Positions 1 to 10,299 of a stretch of DNA of 64,000 nucleotides are shown here, in pieces. The notes under the pieces are model-generated. The model saw only the letters and a program-made list of their open reading frames with translations, had not been told where the DNA came from and made no database searches. Source of the DNA: Blepharisma japonicum (taxonomy: Eukaryota > Ciliophora > Heterotrichea > Heterotrichida > Blepharismidae); contig CATKHK010000003.1 of the NCBI GenBank assembly GCA_949751835.1, forward strand, positions 372,001-436,000, read 5' to 3'. The translations under genes were made by a program, and so were the position numbers. Positions within the stretch are counted from its first letter, which is position 1. The number at the start of each line of letters is the position of its first letter.

Positions 1-936
1 CGTGATTCTTACTATTGGCTTGTTGAAGCTCTAGATCTTTATAAAGCCTCAGTCTGGGAGTACTCAAGACTCAATATCACCCATGTTATGATGTCAAAAC
101 GAAAACTCCAAGCTTTAGTTGAAGGCAAACTTGTTAAGGGTTGGGACGATCCTCGTTTACCAACCTTAAACGGCTTAAAGAGAAGAGGCTACACATCAGA
201 AGCCATCAATGAATTTGTCGACCTTGTAGGTGTCACCCGTAGAGGTAACGAAAACATCATTTCTATTAAACTTCTTGAGCACTGCATCAGAAAAGACTTA
301 AACGAAAGAGCTCCTAGAACTTTAGCTGTTATTGAGCCTTTATCAGTCACAATTGCTGGCTTAACTTCCCCACAAACTATTAGTGTCCCACGCTTTCCAC
401 AAAATCCTGAAAAAGGATCATATGATGTCACAATCACTTCTAACATTTTCATCGAAAGATCAGACTTCCACGAGGTTGATGACGCTTCTTTCTTTGGCCT
501 TGCTCCTGGAAAAACTGTTGGACTTAAATATCTCCCATTCAAAATCCGCTGTATTCGCTTCGAAAAAGATAACCGCACAGGTGTTGTTACTCGTTTAGAC
601 TGTGAAGTAGTTAACGATGAGGTCAAGCCTAAAGGTGTCTTACATTGGATTTCTTATGAAGATTCTGCTCCTTGCGAAGTAAGACTATATGATTACTTAT
701 TTTTATCAGAAAATCCAGCTGCTATTAAAGACTGGCAATCAGACCTAAACCCTAATTCACTACAGTCTATAGAGGGAGCCCTTATTAATAAGGATTTATT
801 AAGCGCCCAACATGAAGATAAATTCCAGTTCGAAAGAGTCGGGTATTTCTCAGTTGACTATGACTCTACCAATGAGAAGAAAGTGTTTAATAGGGTAGTT
901 ACTTTATTAGAAGGCAAGAAAAAACCTAAAGCATAA
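1..936 (+). CDS. QARS1: Glutaminyl-tRNA synthetase, C-terminal part (5' end outside window)
   Basis: This class I aminoacyl-tRNA synthetase charges tRNA-Gln in the cytosol. The frame is open from base 1, so the gene starts upstream; 311 residues are visible, ending at TAA 934-936. The first 30 codons read ..DSYYWLVEALDLYKASVWE and lead into VMMSKRKL, the GlnRS form of the KMSKS ATP-binding loop. WDDPRLPTLNGLKRRGY follows, typical of eukaryotic GlnRS rather than GluRS. From about residue 115 the protein is the two-barrel anticodon-binding domain. The Rossmann catalytic half and the HIGH motif lie outside the window. No in-frame TGA occurs here. The next gene is convergent, with only 28 bp between the stop codons. 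Identification is firm from the motifs; GluRS is the only realistic alternative and fits less well. Confidence 0.93.
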   Translation, partial: RDSYYWLVEALDLYKASVWEYSRLNITHVMMSKRKLQALVEGKLVKGWDDPRLPTLNGLKRRGYTSEAINEFVDLVGVTRRGNENIISIKLLEHCIRKDLNERAPRTLAVIEPLSVTIAGLTSPQTISVPRFPQNPEKGSYDVTITSNIFIERSDFHEVDDASFFGLAPGKTVGLKYLPFKIRCIRFEKDNRTGVVTRLDCEVVNDEVKPKGVLHWISYEDSAPCEVRLYDYLFLSENPAAIKDWQSDLNPNSLQSIEGALINKDLLSAQHEDKFQFERVGYFSVDYDSTNEKKVFNRVVTLLEGKKKPKA

Positions 937-964
937 TAAACACTTTTAATTAGAAATAAATTAA

Positions 965-1390
965 TTATACGGAATATGCTGTCATGCATAAAGAAATAGT
1001 CAAAATCAGCAGGTATATAAGAAAGGTATAGTATGGGAGATAGGGCAGCTCTATAATTGTGAGGGAAATTATCAGAATTAAAATGATAAATGTTGAGACG
1101 CATTCAAAGCAGAGCTCTTTGAGGCGTTTATATGTGTATAGGCTTGTAATAAATACTATAAAAGTTCATATAGAAATTGGGTAATAGCTGTATTCTCCTA
1201 TTTGAAATAAACAGAGAAGGATCCCTATAGAATGCATTGCTATTCCAAATATGCATTGAGGCATTGAGTGACCTATAGTTATTTTGTCCAGCACACAGAA
1301 GAATTTTCGTTTGTCAGACCTCATATAAGGTTTATGCAGAATAAAAATTCCTAGAAAATTCAGTATCAAAATCAATAAATTCCCTATCAT
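965..1390 (-). CDS. Small multi-pass membrane protein, 141 aa
   Basis: This frame is open only if TGA is read as tryptophan (one TGA, following ..YYPISI). It runs from ATG 1390-1388 to TAA 967-965. The product is very hydrophobic, with about four membrane spans: residues 3-18, a long one around 45-62, one around 75-88, and one or two in the last 45 residues. A charged loop (MRSDKRKFF) lies between the first two. The segment KITIGHSMPQCIFGIA faintly recalls the PSSH-type loop of PAP2 phosphatases, but the full motif set is absent, so no function is assigned. The start codon is 12 bp from the start codon of the divergent AP-4 beta gene, so the two must share a promoter region or one start is wrong. 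I do not recognise the family. Confidence 0.5.
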
Positions 1391-1402
1391 TTTTTATAAG
1401 TA

Positions 1403-3703
1403 ATGACTACCACTGCAAAGACCCAGCCTACTTCAGCGCCTCCCCAATTCTTTGTTGACAATAAAAAAGGCGAAGTAAACGAGCTTCGAACCCTTCTTAA
1501 AGGCATAATGAACCAACGCGATGTGAAAAAGCGGCGTGAAGTAATCAAAAAGGTTATTGCATATATGACACTAGGGATAGATGTATCTAAGCTGTTTACA
1601 GATATGGTACTCATATCATCAACTAATGATATAGTCCAGAAAAAGATGATTTATCTTTATTTAGTAACTTATGTCGAAGCAAACCAAGATCAAGCTTTGA
1701 TGGCAATAAATACTTTTTCTAAGGATTGCAGAAGAACCAATCCTGATGCAAAAATAAGAGGATTAGCTCTTAGAAGCTTGTGTTCTTTAAGATTTCCAGG
1801 AGCCATTGAATACATCCAAGGAGCTATCACAGAAGGCTTAGGAGATCCAGATCCCTATGTTAGAAAAATAGCTATTATAGGACTTATCAAGCTACATAGA
1901 TCTTCCAAAGAACATAGAATTGAAGATTTTTTTATCAATACTCTATATGATCTTATAAGAGATACAGACCATATAGTCTCTTCTAACGCAATAATCGCTT
2001 TGAATGAAATACTAGAAAATGAAGGAGGTATTGCAATCAACAGAAAAATGGTCGTTTACCTGCTTAATAGGATTCATCAATATAATGAATTCGGCCAAAG
2101 CACGATTTTTGATATAATATCTCGATATTCTCAAAAAGATGATGAAGAAATGCTAGACATTTTAAATATTTTGGAGGACAGATTAAGACATGCATCAAGC
2201 AGCGTAGTGCTAGGGTGCATCAAGGTTTTTATGAATATGACCAAAGACAACCCAGTGTTACTGAAACAAGTATTTTTAAGAGTCCAAGCTCCACTTATTA
2301 CGCTTTTTGTAGGTGGAGAAGTATCAGAAGCTTATGAACTATCATACTCCGTATTGGCACACATTAGCTTGATAATTTCAAGAGGAGCCGCTGAGGTGTT
2401 TGAGAATGACTATAAAAATTTCTTTTGTAAATACGATGAACCTACATATATCAAGTTTTTGAAAATTGATATACTTATGATGATTGCCACAGAAAACAAT
2501 TTAAATGATATCGTAAACGAGCTATGCGCCTATGTCACTGACGTGAATATAGAAATGAGTAAACAATCTATCAGATCAATTGCTTTGATTGCTATGAGAA
2601 TCCAATCTTCAAGCACCGCAGTCATCAGACAACTCATTGGCTTTCTAAGCTGTGGCATAGACTATGTTATTACCGAAACTTTAGTAGCTATGAAAGACTT
2701 ATTAAGGAAATATCGAAATTTAAGCGAAGAAATCGTCCCACAGCTTACCAGCACACTAGATGTAGTCAGTAACGATGAAGGAAAATCGACTCTCATTTGA
2801 ATAATCGGAGAATTTGGTAATCAAATAGACCAGGCTCCTTATATATTAGAAGGGATTATTGATAATTTTAACCCCAGTGAGAATCTGACCATAACCTATG
2901 CATTGCTAACAGCTAGCGTCAAACTCTTTTTAAAACGCCCTCCAGAGATGCAAAATGCGCTATCAACTTTATTTAAGCTACTATTTACTGATTGTGATAA
3001 TCCTGATATCCATGATAGGGCAGGATTTTATTACAAGCTTCTTCAAAATAGCCCAGATATAGCAGATCAAATAATAAATTGTGACAAGCATCCTATACAT
3101 ATGTTTTATGAAGATGATAAGACACAAGCTACAGAGGTTCTTTGTCAAGAATTTAATCAGCTGAGTGTTATTTATCAAAAGCCTGCAAAAGCATTATCAA
3201 AACAAAAAGCTCAGCAGGAAATTGAAGAAGTTGAAGCAGTAAATCCTTCAAAGATTCAAAGCGAGCCAGAACCACCTGATTTATTGTCACTGAATTTACT
3301 AGATCAAGATATAGTTCCGCCGCCCCTAGCTTATTTGATTCTTCATCCAGATCCATCAATGGATTCCATTGAATTTCAAAACCTTTGGGCAAATATTCAA
3401 GACGAAAGTCGGTTTGGTGAAAGACTAGTAAGAGCTATTAGTTTTGACGATGTAGAAAATCTTTTTGCCCAATTAAAAATCATCTGTATTGCCGGTGGGA
3501 GTGAAAATGATCATTTAAAATATTATTTCTATGCTAGAGAGCAGAACGAGGGAAGTCCATTTTTGGTAGAACTGAATATCTTTATGAGAACTGGAGAAGT
3601 TCAAATGACTATAAAAGCTCAAAATACAAGATGGATGCAAGATTTTGTAGGAATTGTTTATCAAGCACTAGCACCAATAATTAATAGAAGCTATTTAAAC
3701 TAA
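1403..3703 (+). CDS. AP4B1: AP-4 complex beta subunit (beta-adaptin)
   Basis: This is a large subunit of a clathrin-adaptor-type complex, 766 residues. It is read through one TGA (Trp466, in LIWIIGEFG, where beta-adaptins have a conserved WIIGE). The HEAT-repeat trunk fills about residues 25-590. A short, poorly conserved hinge lies at about 595-640, and a C-terminal beta-appendage at about 640-766 (..QNLWANIQDESRFGERLV). The trunk has KKVIAYMTLGIDVSKLF, RGLALRSLCSLRFPG, LLNRIHQYNEFGQS and KNFFCKYDEPTYIK. These match AP-4 beta better than the AP-1/2 forms (which have FFVKYNDP), and the short hinge without clathrin boxes also fits AP-4. AP-4 sorts cargo at the trans-Golgi network. It is convergent with thiamin pyrophosphokinase (27 bp between stops). 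An AP-1/2 beta identity is the alternative. Confidence 0.82.
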
Positions 3704-3730
3704 TATATCAGTTATTATGCAAATAAGTAA

Positions 3731-4414
3731 TTACTGCTTTGAGCATGTTAAAAGTATTGCTTTATCACATTCAATCAGTAAGTCATTCTCTATTGCTCCA
3801 TTTCTTACACTAATAAGCCCTCCAAATACTGACTCGATATTAGAAAGATTCCACTTAAACCCTTCTGTTGACAATTTTGTATTTCCTTGCACAGGAAATA
3901 GCCCAAAATATCTAAAATTTTCTCCTTTTATTAGACTTACCTTACTTTGCCCTTTTCTTATTGGTATAGCCAAACCTTCTTTGTTATAAATGAACATATT
4001 TTTATTTGCAAATTTTTCTTCAAAAATGATGCTCAGCATATATAAAGACTGATCCATTCTGCCAGCCAAGTCGCCAAGGATTATTACAGGTCTTTCATCA
4101 GAAGCAAAGCATAAGGCCTTTTCACAGTCAGTTGTGCATTGGTCAGGATCACAGATCAGTTGGACTCCAGAGAAAAATTGTTTTGTTTCTTGGCTAATAT
4201 GGTTCATGTCTCCTACTATTTTTGTTGGCAACTTATCAGCTGCTTTAGCAGCTAAACAATCTTTTAAAGAATTTGCAGCGGCATCTGTGACAATAATATT
4301 TTTCGCTCGGGGGTATAAGCTTAAGTAAAGATCTTCTAAGCCGCAAATTTCAAGGATGACAAGATCTATATCTTCGTCATTATAAATTCATGACAAGTTT
4401 ATTGATTTAAGCAT
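3731..4414 (-). CDS. TPK1: Thiamin pyrophosphokinase
   Basis: This enzyme transfers pyrophosphate from ATP to thiamin to make the cofactor TPP. The 227-residue length is normal for the family. The signature IILGDLAGRMDQ lies at about residues 109-121 (the G-D-xx-GR-x-DQ nucleotide/thiamin site). The N-terminal half has the conserved pattern ..VTDAAANSL..LPTKIVGDMNHI, the family's D-G-A-AN..D..GD.DS region in a variant form. The C-terminal thiamin-binding lobe contains GLFPVQGNTKLSTEGFKWNL. The start at 4414 needs one TGA read as Trp (SWIYNDE). The next downstream ATG falls after the DAAAN region and would cut into the catalytic fold, so 4414 is preferred. It is convergent with AP-4 beta. Confidence 0.88.
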
Positions 4415-4735
4415 TATAAAATTCCATTTTTTCTGGTCATATTATATGCTGGAAATTTAACACCAAGAGTGATGGTTTTACTAATGGATTAAGGATATTT
4501 AGAATAAATATTAACTTTAAAGATTTTTTCTGCTTATTTTTGAATTTAAACTTGTTTTATATAGCAATTCATTCAATTTTGAAATAAATTTTTGAATATC
4601 TGCTAACATAAGCTATATTAATTATCATGAAAACCCATAATAAATTAATAAAAATCTATACTTTCCCTTCCCAAGAATTTTCTTCAGACAATCTTTCAAT
4701 CTCTTCTTCTCACATTCTCATAAACATACATAAAT
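4415..4735. other. Intergenic, between divergent TPK and uS7 genes
   Basis: About 320 bases of AT-rich DNA with no open frame of note. The 60 bases before the uS7 start are pyrimidine-rich (cttcttctcac type runs), which may be a promoter or 5' UTR feature of a highly expressed ribosomal gene. That is inference only. Confidence 0.5.
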
Positions 4736-5395
4736 ATGGCACAGAGTGGATGGGAAGAGACGCCTGCTCAACAGGAAGCAACTATAGAAGCTCAACCAGC
4801 AGAAGCTAAGGAATTCGAGGAAGAAGTTAAGCTCTTTGGAAAGTGGACTTATTCTGATCTCGAGGTCCGTGACACCTCTCTTACCGATTACATCAGCATT
4901 TTCAACTCCAGAGCCAAAACATTCGTCCCACACACTGCAGGCAGATGGCAGAAGAAAAGGTTCCGCAAGGCTGCTTGTCCAATCATTGAAAGACTTGTAA
5001 ATTCTTTGATGATGCATGGCAGAAACACAGGTAAAAAACTCATGGCTGTTAGGATTGTGAAGCATACTTTAGAAATTATTCACTTGCTCACAGGCGAAAA
5101 TCCAATCCAAGTCGTCATCAACGCAGTCAGCAACGCTGGACCAAGAGAAGACTCTACAAGAATCGGAACTGGAGGTGTCGCAAGACGTCAAGCAGTTGAT
5201 GTGTCCCCTCTCAGAAGAGTCAACACAGGAATTTACTTGATTTGCATGGGCGCTAGAGCTTCAGCCTTCAGAAACGTCAAGACTATTGCAGAATGCTTAG
5301 CTGATGAGATAATGAACGCTGCCAAAGGATCAGCAAATAGCTATGCCATCAAGAAGAAGGATGAAATTGAAAGAATTGCTAAGGGCAATCGTTAA
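4736..5395 (+). CDS. RPS5: 40S ribosomal protein uS7 (RPS5)
   Basis: This structural protein of the small ribosomal subunit head binds the 3' major domain of 18S rRNA near the E site. The protein has 219 residues. A short acidic N-terminal extension (about 1-35) is followed by the full uS7 fold. Conserved blocks include [51 protein letters not shown] and [15 protein letters not shown], ending [12 protein letters not shown]. There is no in-frame TGA and no intron. Codon use is richer in C- and G-ending codons than in neighbouring genes, as expected of a highly expressed gene. The next gene starts 37 bp downstream on the same strand. Confidence 0.97.
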   Translation: MAQSGWEETPAQQEATIEAQPAEAKEFEEEVKLFGKWTYSDLEVRDTSLTDYISIFNSRAKTFVPHTAGRWQKKRFRKAACPIIERLVNSLMMHGRNTGKKLMAVRIVKHTLEIIHLLTGENPIQVVINAVSNAGPREDSTRIGTGGVARRQAVDVSPLRRVNTGIYLICMGARASAFRNVKTIAECLADEIMNAAKGSANSYAIKKKDEIERIAKGNR

Positions 5396-5432
5396 CTTAA
5401 TCAGCTTAAGTTTTTACTCTGGATTATTAAAT

Positions 5433-6416
5433 ATGGATATAAATTTACCACCCGTAAAGCCAATTGTGTCATCTAGAAATAAAATTGACTCTTCGAGGAA
5501 TACGCACTCTACAGAAAGTTTGTATGGAGTTTATACGCGAAATCATATGCAAACCCAAAAAAATTCCCTTTATGCTAAAGGGAATAATCTAGTAGAAAGT
5601 AAACCCAAGCTAAAAATCCCGAACTCCTACAAATCTTCGCGTTTAGTCCAATATGATAGTCAGCCTAAGACAGACCCAAAAATATTTACAAGCTTTGACA
5701 ATTCAGCTCAGCGCTCATTTACACCTATTGATAAACCAAAAATTGAAGTATGAAAAACTTCACCAAGAAAAATCCGGTCAGTTTTAAATGAAAATTCACA
5801 AGGTGAGCTAAAAATACTAAAAGAAGAAGTGGAAAGGCTAAATTTAGTTATAGAAAATATGAAAAAAATTCATAGTGAAGAGGAGAAAAAATTAATGAGC
5901 CTTATAGAAAAACTTGAAAAAGAGCTGGAAAGTATAAAAGCAGGGTATAAGGAGACTGTTAAAGCATTTGCAGAAACTGTAAATAAATATGTGGACGGTG
6001 AGAAGAATGCAGATGCAAGTAAAGAATTGATAAATGTGCTCAAAGAGCAGCAAGAAAGACTGAAAATAGAACTCGATGAAATCATTGAGATTGTAAATCA
6101 GCCTGATAAATCAGCTAAAACTTTATTAATTGAAGAAGGAGATAAACTATTTAATATAGTAAGCAACGAAAGTTTGTCAAGCACTGGAAAATTCCAAAAC
6201 TTTGAAGAAAATTTACCTCTTGAAACAAATTTAATAAGAAAGCCTATTCTTGAAGTAATTGCGCTATATGACTACCATCCAGGATTTTCTGATCATTTAA
6301 GCTTTAAAGCTGGAGATAGGATCTCTGTAGTGAGTAAAAATGAAGATGGGTGATGGCATGGAAAAATTGGAGGGAAATTTGGAAGATTTCCAAGCAATTA
6401 CATTTTGCTTGACTAA
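5433..6416 (+). CDS. Coiled-coil protein with C-terminal SH3 domain
   Basis: The product has 327 residues and is read through TGA codons as Trp. Residues 1-105 are basic, Ser/Asn-rich and probably disordered. About 125-235 is a charged coiled coil (..KKIHSEEEKKLMSLIEKLEKEL..). The last 55 residues form a complete SH3 domain: ALYDYHPGFSDHLSFKAGD, then ISVVSKNEDGWWHGKIG, then GRFPSNYILL. The ALYDY, WW and PSNY positions of the peptide-binding groove are all present. The first W of the WW pair is TGA (6352-6354) beside TGG, which shows directly that TGA is Trp. The likely role is a cytoskeletal or membrane adaptor binding proline-rich ligands; the partner is unknown. The start at 5433 is the first ATG after the uS7 stop. 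Confidence 0.85.
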
Positions 6417-7556
6417 TTTGAGCTATAAATAACGAGTACAAGAGTTATATTAATTTTAATATATTATTTCTTAAAAATTAATAAAAAATAAATAAGAGAC
6501 TTTGGATATCTTATTGAATATATTATAGGTTGACACTAAATAAAATATTTTAATATTGATGTTTATTAAGAAAGATCATTCAAAGTTTTATATACTCACA
6601 ATGAGGAATAACCTTTAAAATAGATGTTTAGAGATTGTGATTCTATTAGTAATTAATGATATTAATTTATATACTTACATATGTTTATACAATTATAATT
6701 ATTTTTTCTAAATTTGTAATTAAAGTGCAAATGCCTTCATCAATTATTTTCGAATAGGCGAATAAAATCACAATAGCTTGCTTATAATCAGATTATCATT
6801 CATTATTTGAAGAAAATTTTAAGTTGTATATGGCAGCTTTATAGGGCTTAAAAGCTCAATAACGGATATCATATAAGAGATAATGCAAGATCTGCATATC
6901 AAGAATTGATTTTAACTGATTTACTTAATATAAATAATTGTGATTTATAAGCATTTGTTTTTAAGTGCTTTATTTATTATCCAAAAAACTTTAAACTTCT
7001 TCATTAAAGGGTCGTATCGCGCTTAGAAACACACAGAAATCTTGTGATATTGAGATTCGGTGGAAAGCGAACAAGCCACCTTTTAGCAAGATCAATTAAT
7101 TGAAAAATAGTTTATTCATAAGGTAGTCATTCTAAAAGAACTCTAGTGGTTAAATGTATTTCATCCAGGGTTGTCTGCTTCCCATTTAATAACACCTATA
7201 GCCTAGGGAGCATATTTTTTCATCTTTAGAAAATTTAGTATTAAACGAAGAATCCATGTTGAAAATCCTTCACAAATTTCGTGAGCTTAATACCTTTTTG
7301 CACTTAAATCTTATAATTTCTTCAAAAATATTGACATTCTTTGAATATCCTTTTAATTTCTTCCCTATATATAAATTAAAAAAGTTTTATTACTCACAAT
7401 ATAGAAAGCCTTAAACCTTTAAGATTCAAACCTCGTCTAGCATCAATTTGTCAAAAATTCCAGCCTAAAAGCCAATCTTCATGAAATTTAAAATCCCCTT
7501 ATTTTCAGGAATTAATTATGATTTCGCTTCTAAAATTCAAAACGGATACAATAAAA
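6417..7556. other. Long gene-free tract, 1.14 kb
   Basis: This is the longest stretch without a gene in the window. TAA and TAG occur throughout in all frames, and I found no homologous protein segment. Most of it is strongly AT-rich. Two short islands are less so: about 7007-7085, which includes a GGTGG..CCACC inverted repeat with a 12-nt loop and a following TTTT, and about 7140-7215. These could be a non-coding RNA or an upstream control region of the acidic-protein gene that follows. Neither matches a tRNA or spliceosomal RNA that I can recognise. Confidence 0.4.
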
Positions 7557-10169
7557 ATGTCAGCGAAAATTGTAATTGCCTTGGTCCTGATAGCCTTAGC
7601 AAATACAGCCCAAGGATTGCAGGAAACCCAAAAATTAAGAGTTTTTACCTCTCCTAAACTATTTTTACAAGTCACTCAGGATACTACAACTACTGATGAG
7701 ACCTCCACCGATGATGCATCAACGACATCTGAGTCTGAATCAACAGAAGTAGCGGAAACTAGTGAGACATCTGATATACAAACTTTTGAGGAACTTTTTA
7801 TAACAGAGGAAACAACTGAAGATACTGGATCTGAGTCAACTGATGTAGAGGAATCCAGCGAAACCTCAGATACAACATCAACAGAAGAAACTTCGAATGA
7901 AGAAACTACAACTGAAACTGAGACTAGTGAAGTAAAAGAAACTAGTGATTCCGCAGATGCTGAAACCACTGAGGAGACTTCTAGCGAAGAAGATACTACT
8001 GAATCTCAATCAACTGAAGATGAATCTAGTGAGACTGAAGAAGCAACTGAGGAAACTTCCACAGAAGAATCAAGCGAATCTGAGACTACTGAAGTAGAAG
8101 AGTCTAGCGAGACTTCAGAAGATATTTTTGAGGAGATCTTTACAACTGAAGAAGAATCTACTGAAGATACAACTGAAAAGGAGACATCCACTGAAGAATC
8201 AAGTGAATCTGAATCTTCAGAGTCTAGCAGCAGCTCTGCAGACAGCACAAGAGAATATTTAGAAGTAGAAAAAATTGATGAGGATGACTCTGATCTTGAT
8301 GAAGAAGACGGAGACATCCAAGATGAATTCGAAGACTACGATGAAGAATTAGAAGACACTAAGGATGGAGAGCCAATAAGTGAAGATGATCTTGAAGACT
8401 TAGTTGACGAAGTCGAAGACATTGAAGACGAGTTAGATGACGACGAAACCATCACATATGATGGACAGGAAATCACTAACGAAGATCTTGATGAAGTTGC
8501 TGAAAGCTACGAACAAACTTTGGACGAGATGGACTACTATGACGCTGAATCAATTACTTACGATGAAGAAGGTGACATTGTCTACTATGATGAAGACGAA
8601 ACTGATTGGGCTGAAGCTGAGGCAGAAGCTAAAGAAGTTTACTCGTCTAATGGTGATTCAGTCACTTTGACATATGATGATGTCGATGAACTCATTGACT
8701 TCTGGGAGGAAACCAGAGACCAAGTTGAAAATGGATATACAGTTGAAATCAATGGCAATGCAGTTACTGTTGATGATTGCGATGAAGCCATTGAACAATT
8801 AGAAGAAATTGAAGATGATATGGACGAAGACGATCTTGTAACCGTTGACTTCTCATCTGGAAAATACACTTACACAAGAGACTATGATGAAGCTGTAGGA
8901 TATGAAGAGGAATATCAAGAAGCTGACTTAGAAGATGATGATGTAGAAGACGCTTATGAAGATTTAGTAGAGCTCTACAACAAAGGAATTGTTGACGCAG
9001 AGGATGGAACTGTTATCCTCAGTGCTGACGACATTGACGATATCATTGAAACTCTTGAAGACGCTGAAGATGAAATTGACTCTGACGAGTACTATGTCAT
9101 CAACGGCAAAAACTACACAGCTGAAGATTTGGATGAAATGATTGAAAGCGCTGAAGATCTCATTGATGAGATTGAAGACAACAACGCATATGCCGTTGTA
9201 TATGATACAGAATCCGGAGACCAATATTATATTTCTGAAAAAGACTATGATGAAATGAAGAGTTCTGATGAAGCTTCCACAGCAACTGGCACTACCACTA
9301 ATGGTGACAAAATTTACTCCAATGAGGACTTAGACGAAAACATTGAATTCTACGATGAAATATATGAAGATTTGGATGAAGGCGACACTGTCACAATTGA
9401 CGAAACAACTTACACCTATGAAGACATTGACGAAATTATTGAAAACTACGAAGATGCTGAGGACGATTTAGACGAAGATGATTACTACGTCGTTGACTCA
9501 GAAACAGGAGTCACCTATGCAATTAATGAAGATGAGTATGATTCAGTCACAACTGGGTCTTACTATCAAGACACAGCTCAAGTAGCCAGTGATAGTGGGG
9601 TCACTTACAGCTCAGGAGCCTCATCTGATGAAGACTTAGGTGAAATTGACTCAGATGTAACGATAGAAGCTTATGAAAGTTCAGCAATTTACTCAGAAGA
9701 TGAGGAAGTAGTTGAAGATGAAGAAGAAACAGAAGAAAGCACTAAAGAATATAACTATGAAGGAACTACTGATGAAGATGACTATGATGAAGTCGATCAA
9801 GACGAAGTCGAGGATCTTCAAGACCATTATGACGAGGCTGAAAAACAAGCTGAAACTGGAGTTATTACTGCAAGTGAAGATGATGTGGAAGATGTAGAAG
9901 ATGACTTAGAAGATGTTTCTGACGAACTAGAAGATGCTGAACCAGGAACAACTCTAACTGTAGGATCTTATGAACTTGACTATGAAGATGTCAAGTCTTT
10001 GGAAAATGAGGCTGAAAATGTGGAAGATATTTTGGACGATGATGACTATGAGTCCGTTAGCTATGATGTAGAAACAGAAAATGTTTCATATAATGATGAA
10101 GATGAAGCTGATGATTTATATGAAGACCAAGACGAATACTACGAGTGCCAGGAATGCAAGAATTCTTAG
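7557..10169 (+). CDS. Secreted, highly acidic repeat protein
   Basis: The product has 870 residues and no recognised family. The start at 7557 is chosen over an ATG 39 bases upstream because it places a clean signal peptide (MSAKIVIALVLIALANTAQG) at the N-terminus. About residues 40-240 are Thr/Ser/Glu repeats (TSETS, ESTEE), a mucin-like stalk. From about residue 275 the protein is dominated by Asp and Glu and consists of five copies of a roughly 75-residue two-armed module. Each arm is a helix of the type EDIDEIIENYEDAEDDLDED followed by two short hydrophobic, Tyr/Val-rich strands. There is almost no basic residue in the module region and two Cys in the final CQECKNS tail. A luminal calcium buffer (secretory granule, extrusome or cortical alveolus) or an extracellular matrix protein would fit, but this is inference. 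No TGA codon or intron was needed. Confidence 0.8.
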   Translation: MSAKIVIALVLIALANTAQGLQETQKLRVFTSPKLFLQVTQDTTTTDETSTDDASTTSESESTEVAETSETSDIQTFEELFITEETTEDTGSESTDVEESSETSDTTSTEETSNEETTTETETSEVKETSDSADAETTEETSSEEDTTESQSTEDESSETEEATEETSTEESSESETTEVEESSETSEDIFEEIFTTEEESTEDTTEKETSTEESSESESSESSSSSADSTREYLEVEKIDEDDSDLDEEDGDIQDEFEDYDEELEDTKDGEPISEDDLEDLVDEVEDIEDELDDDETITYDGQEITNEDLDEVAESYEQTLDEMDYYDAESITYDEEGDIVYYDEDETDWAEAEAEAKEVYSSNGDSVTLTYDDVDELIDFWEETRDQVENGYTVEINGNAVTVDDCDEAIEQLEEIEDDMDEDDLVTVDFSSGKYTYTRDYDEAVGYEEEYQEADLEDDDVEDAYEDLVELYNKGIVDAEDGTVILSADDIDDIIETLEDAEDEIDSDEYYVINGKNYTAEDLDEMIESAEDLIDEIEDNNAYAVVYDTESGDQYYISEKDYDEMKSSDEASTATGTTTNGDKIYSNEDLDENIEFYDEIYEDLDEGDTVTIDETTYTYEDIDEIIENYEDAEDDLDEDDYYVVDSETGVTYAINEDEYDSVTTGSYYQDTAQVASDSGVTYSSGASSDEDLGEIDSDVTIEAYESSAIYSEDEEVVEDEEETEESTKEYNYEGTTDEDDYDEVDQDEVEDLQDHYDEAEKQAETGVITASEDDVEDVEDDLEDVSDELEDAEPGTTLTVGSYELDYEDVKSLENEAENVEDILDDDDYESVSYDVETENVSYNDEDEADDLYEDQDEYYECQECKNS
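8385..10112 (+). repeat. Five copies of a two-armed acidic module
   Basis: Helix starts pair up at 8385/8481, 8676/8772, 9027/9123, 9324/9420 and 9888/9984. The two arms of every pair are exactly 96 bases (32 codons) apart, while pairs are 291, 351, 297 and 564 bases apart. Arm A is a 20-residue acidic helix plus a strand pair such as TVEINGNAVTV. Arm B is a helix plus a longer strand pair such as YYVVDSETGVTYAI. The nucleotide sequences of the copies have diverged, so this is an old protein-level repeat and not a recent tandem duplication. Confidence 0.8.
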
Positions 10170-10299
10170 AAATTTTAATACAATTAATAATTCATTTATT
10201 TTACTATTTAAATCTGACTTTAATTTAATCTATCAGTTAGGTTTATAAGAATATACTTCTTAAAAGATATTCAAAATTATTTTTAATATTAATTTTTTA

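Noticed and set aside
6720-6965. Frame that reads like protein if TAA/TAG are taken as Gln
   Set aside because: Stops occur at about the rate expected by chance at this base composition, and all supported genes use TAA/TAG only as stops. Allowing all three stops as sense makes any frame look open.
7060-7105. Resemblance to the 5' end of U2 snRNA (CCTTTTAGC-AAGATCAA)
   Set aside because: The essential branch-site pairing GTAGTA is missing downstream, so this is a short chance match.
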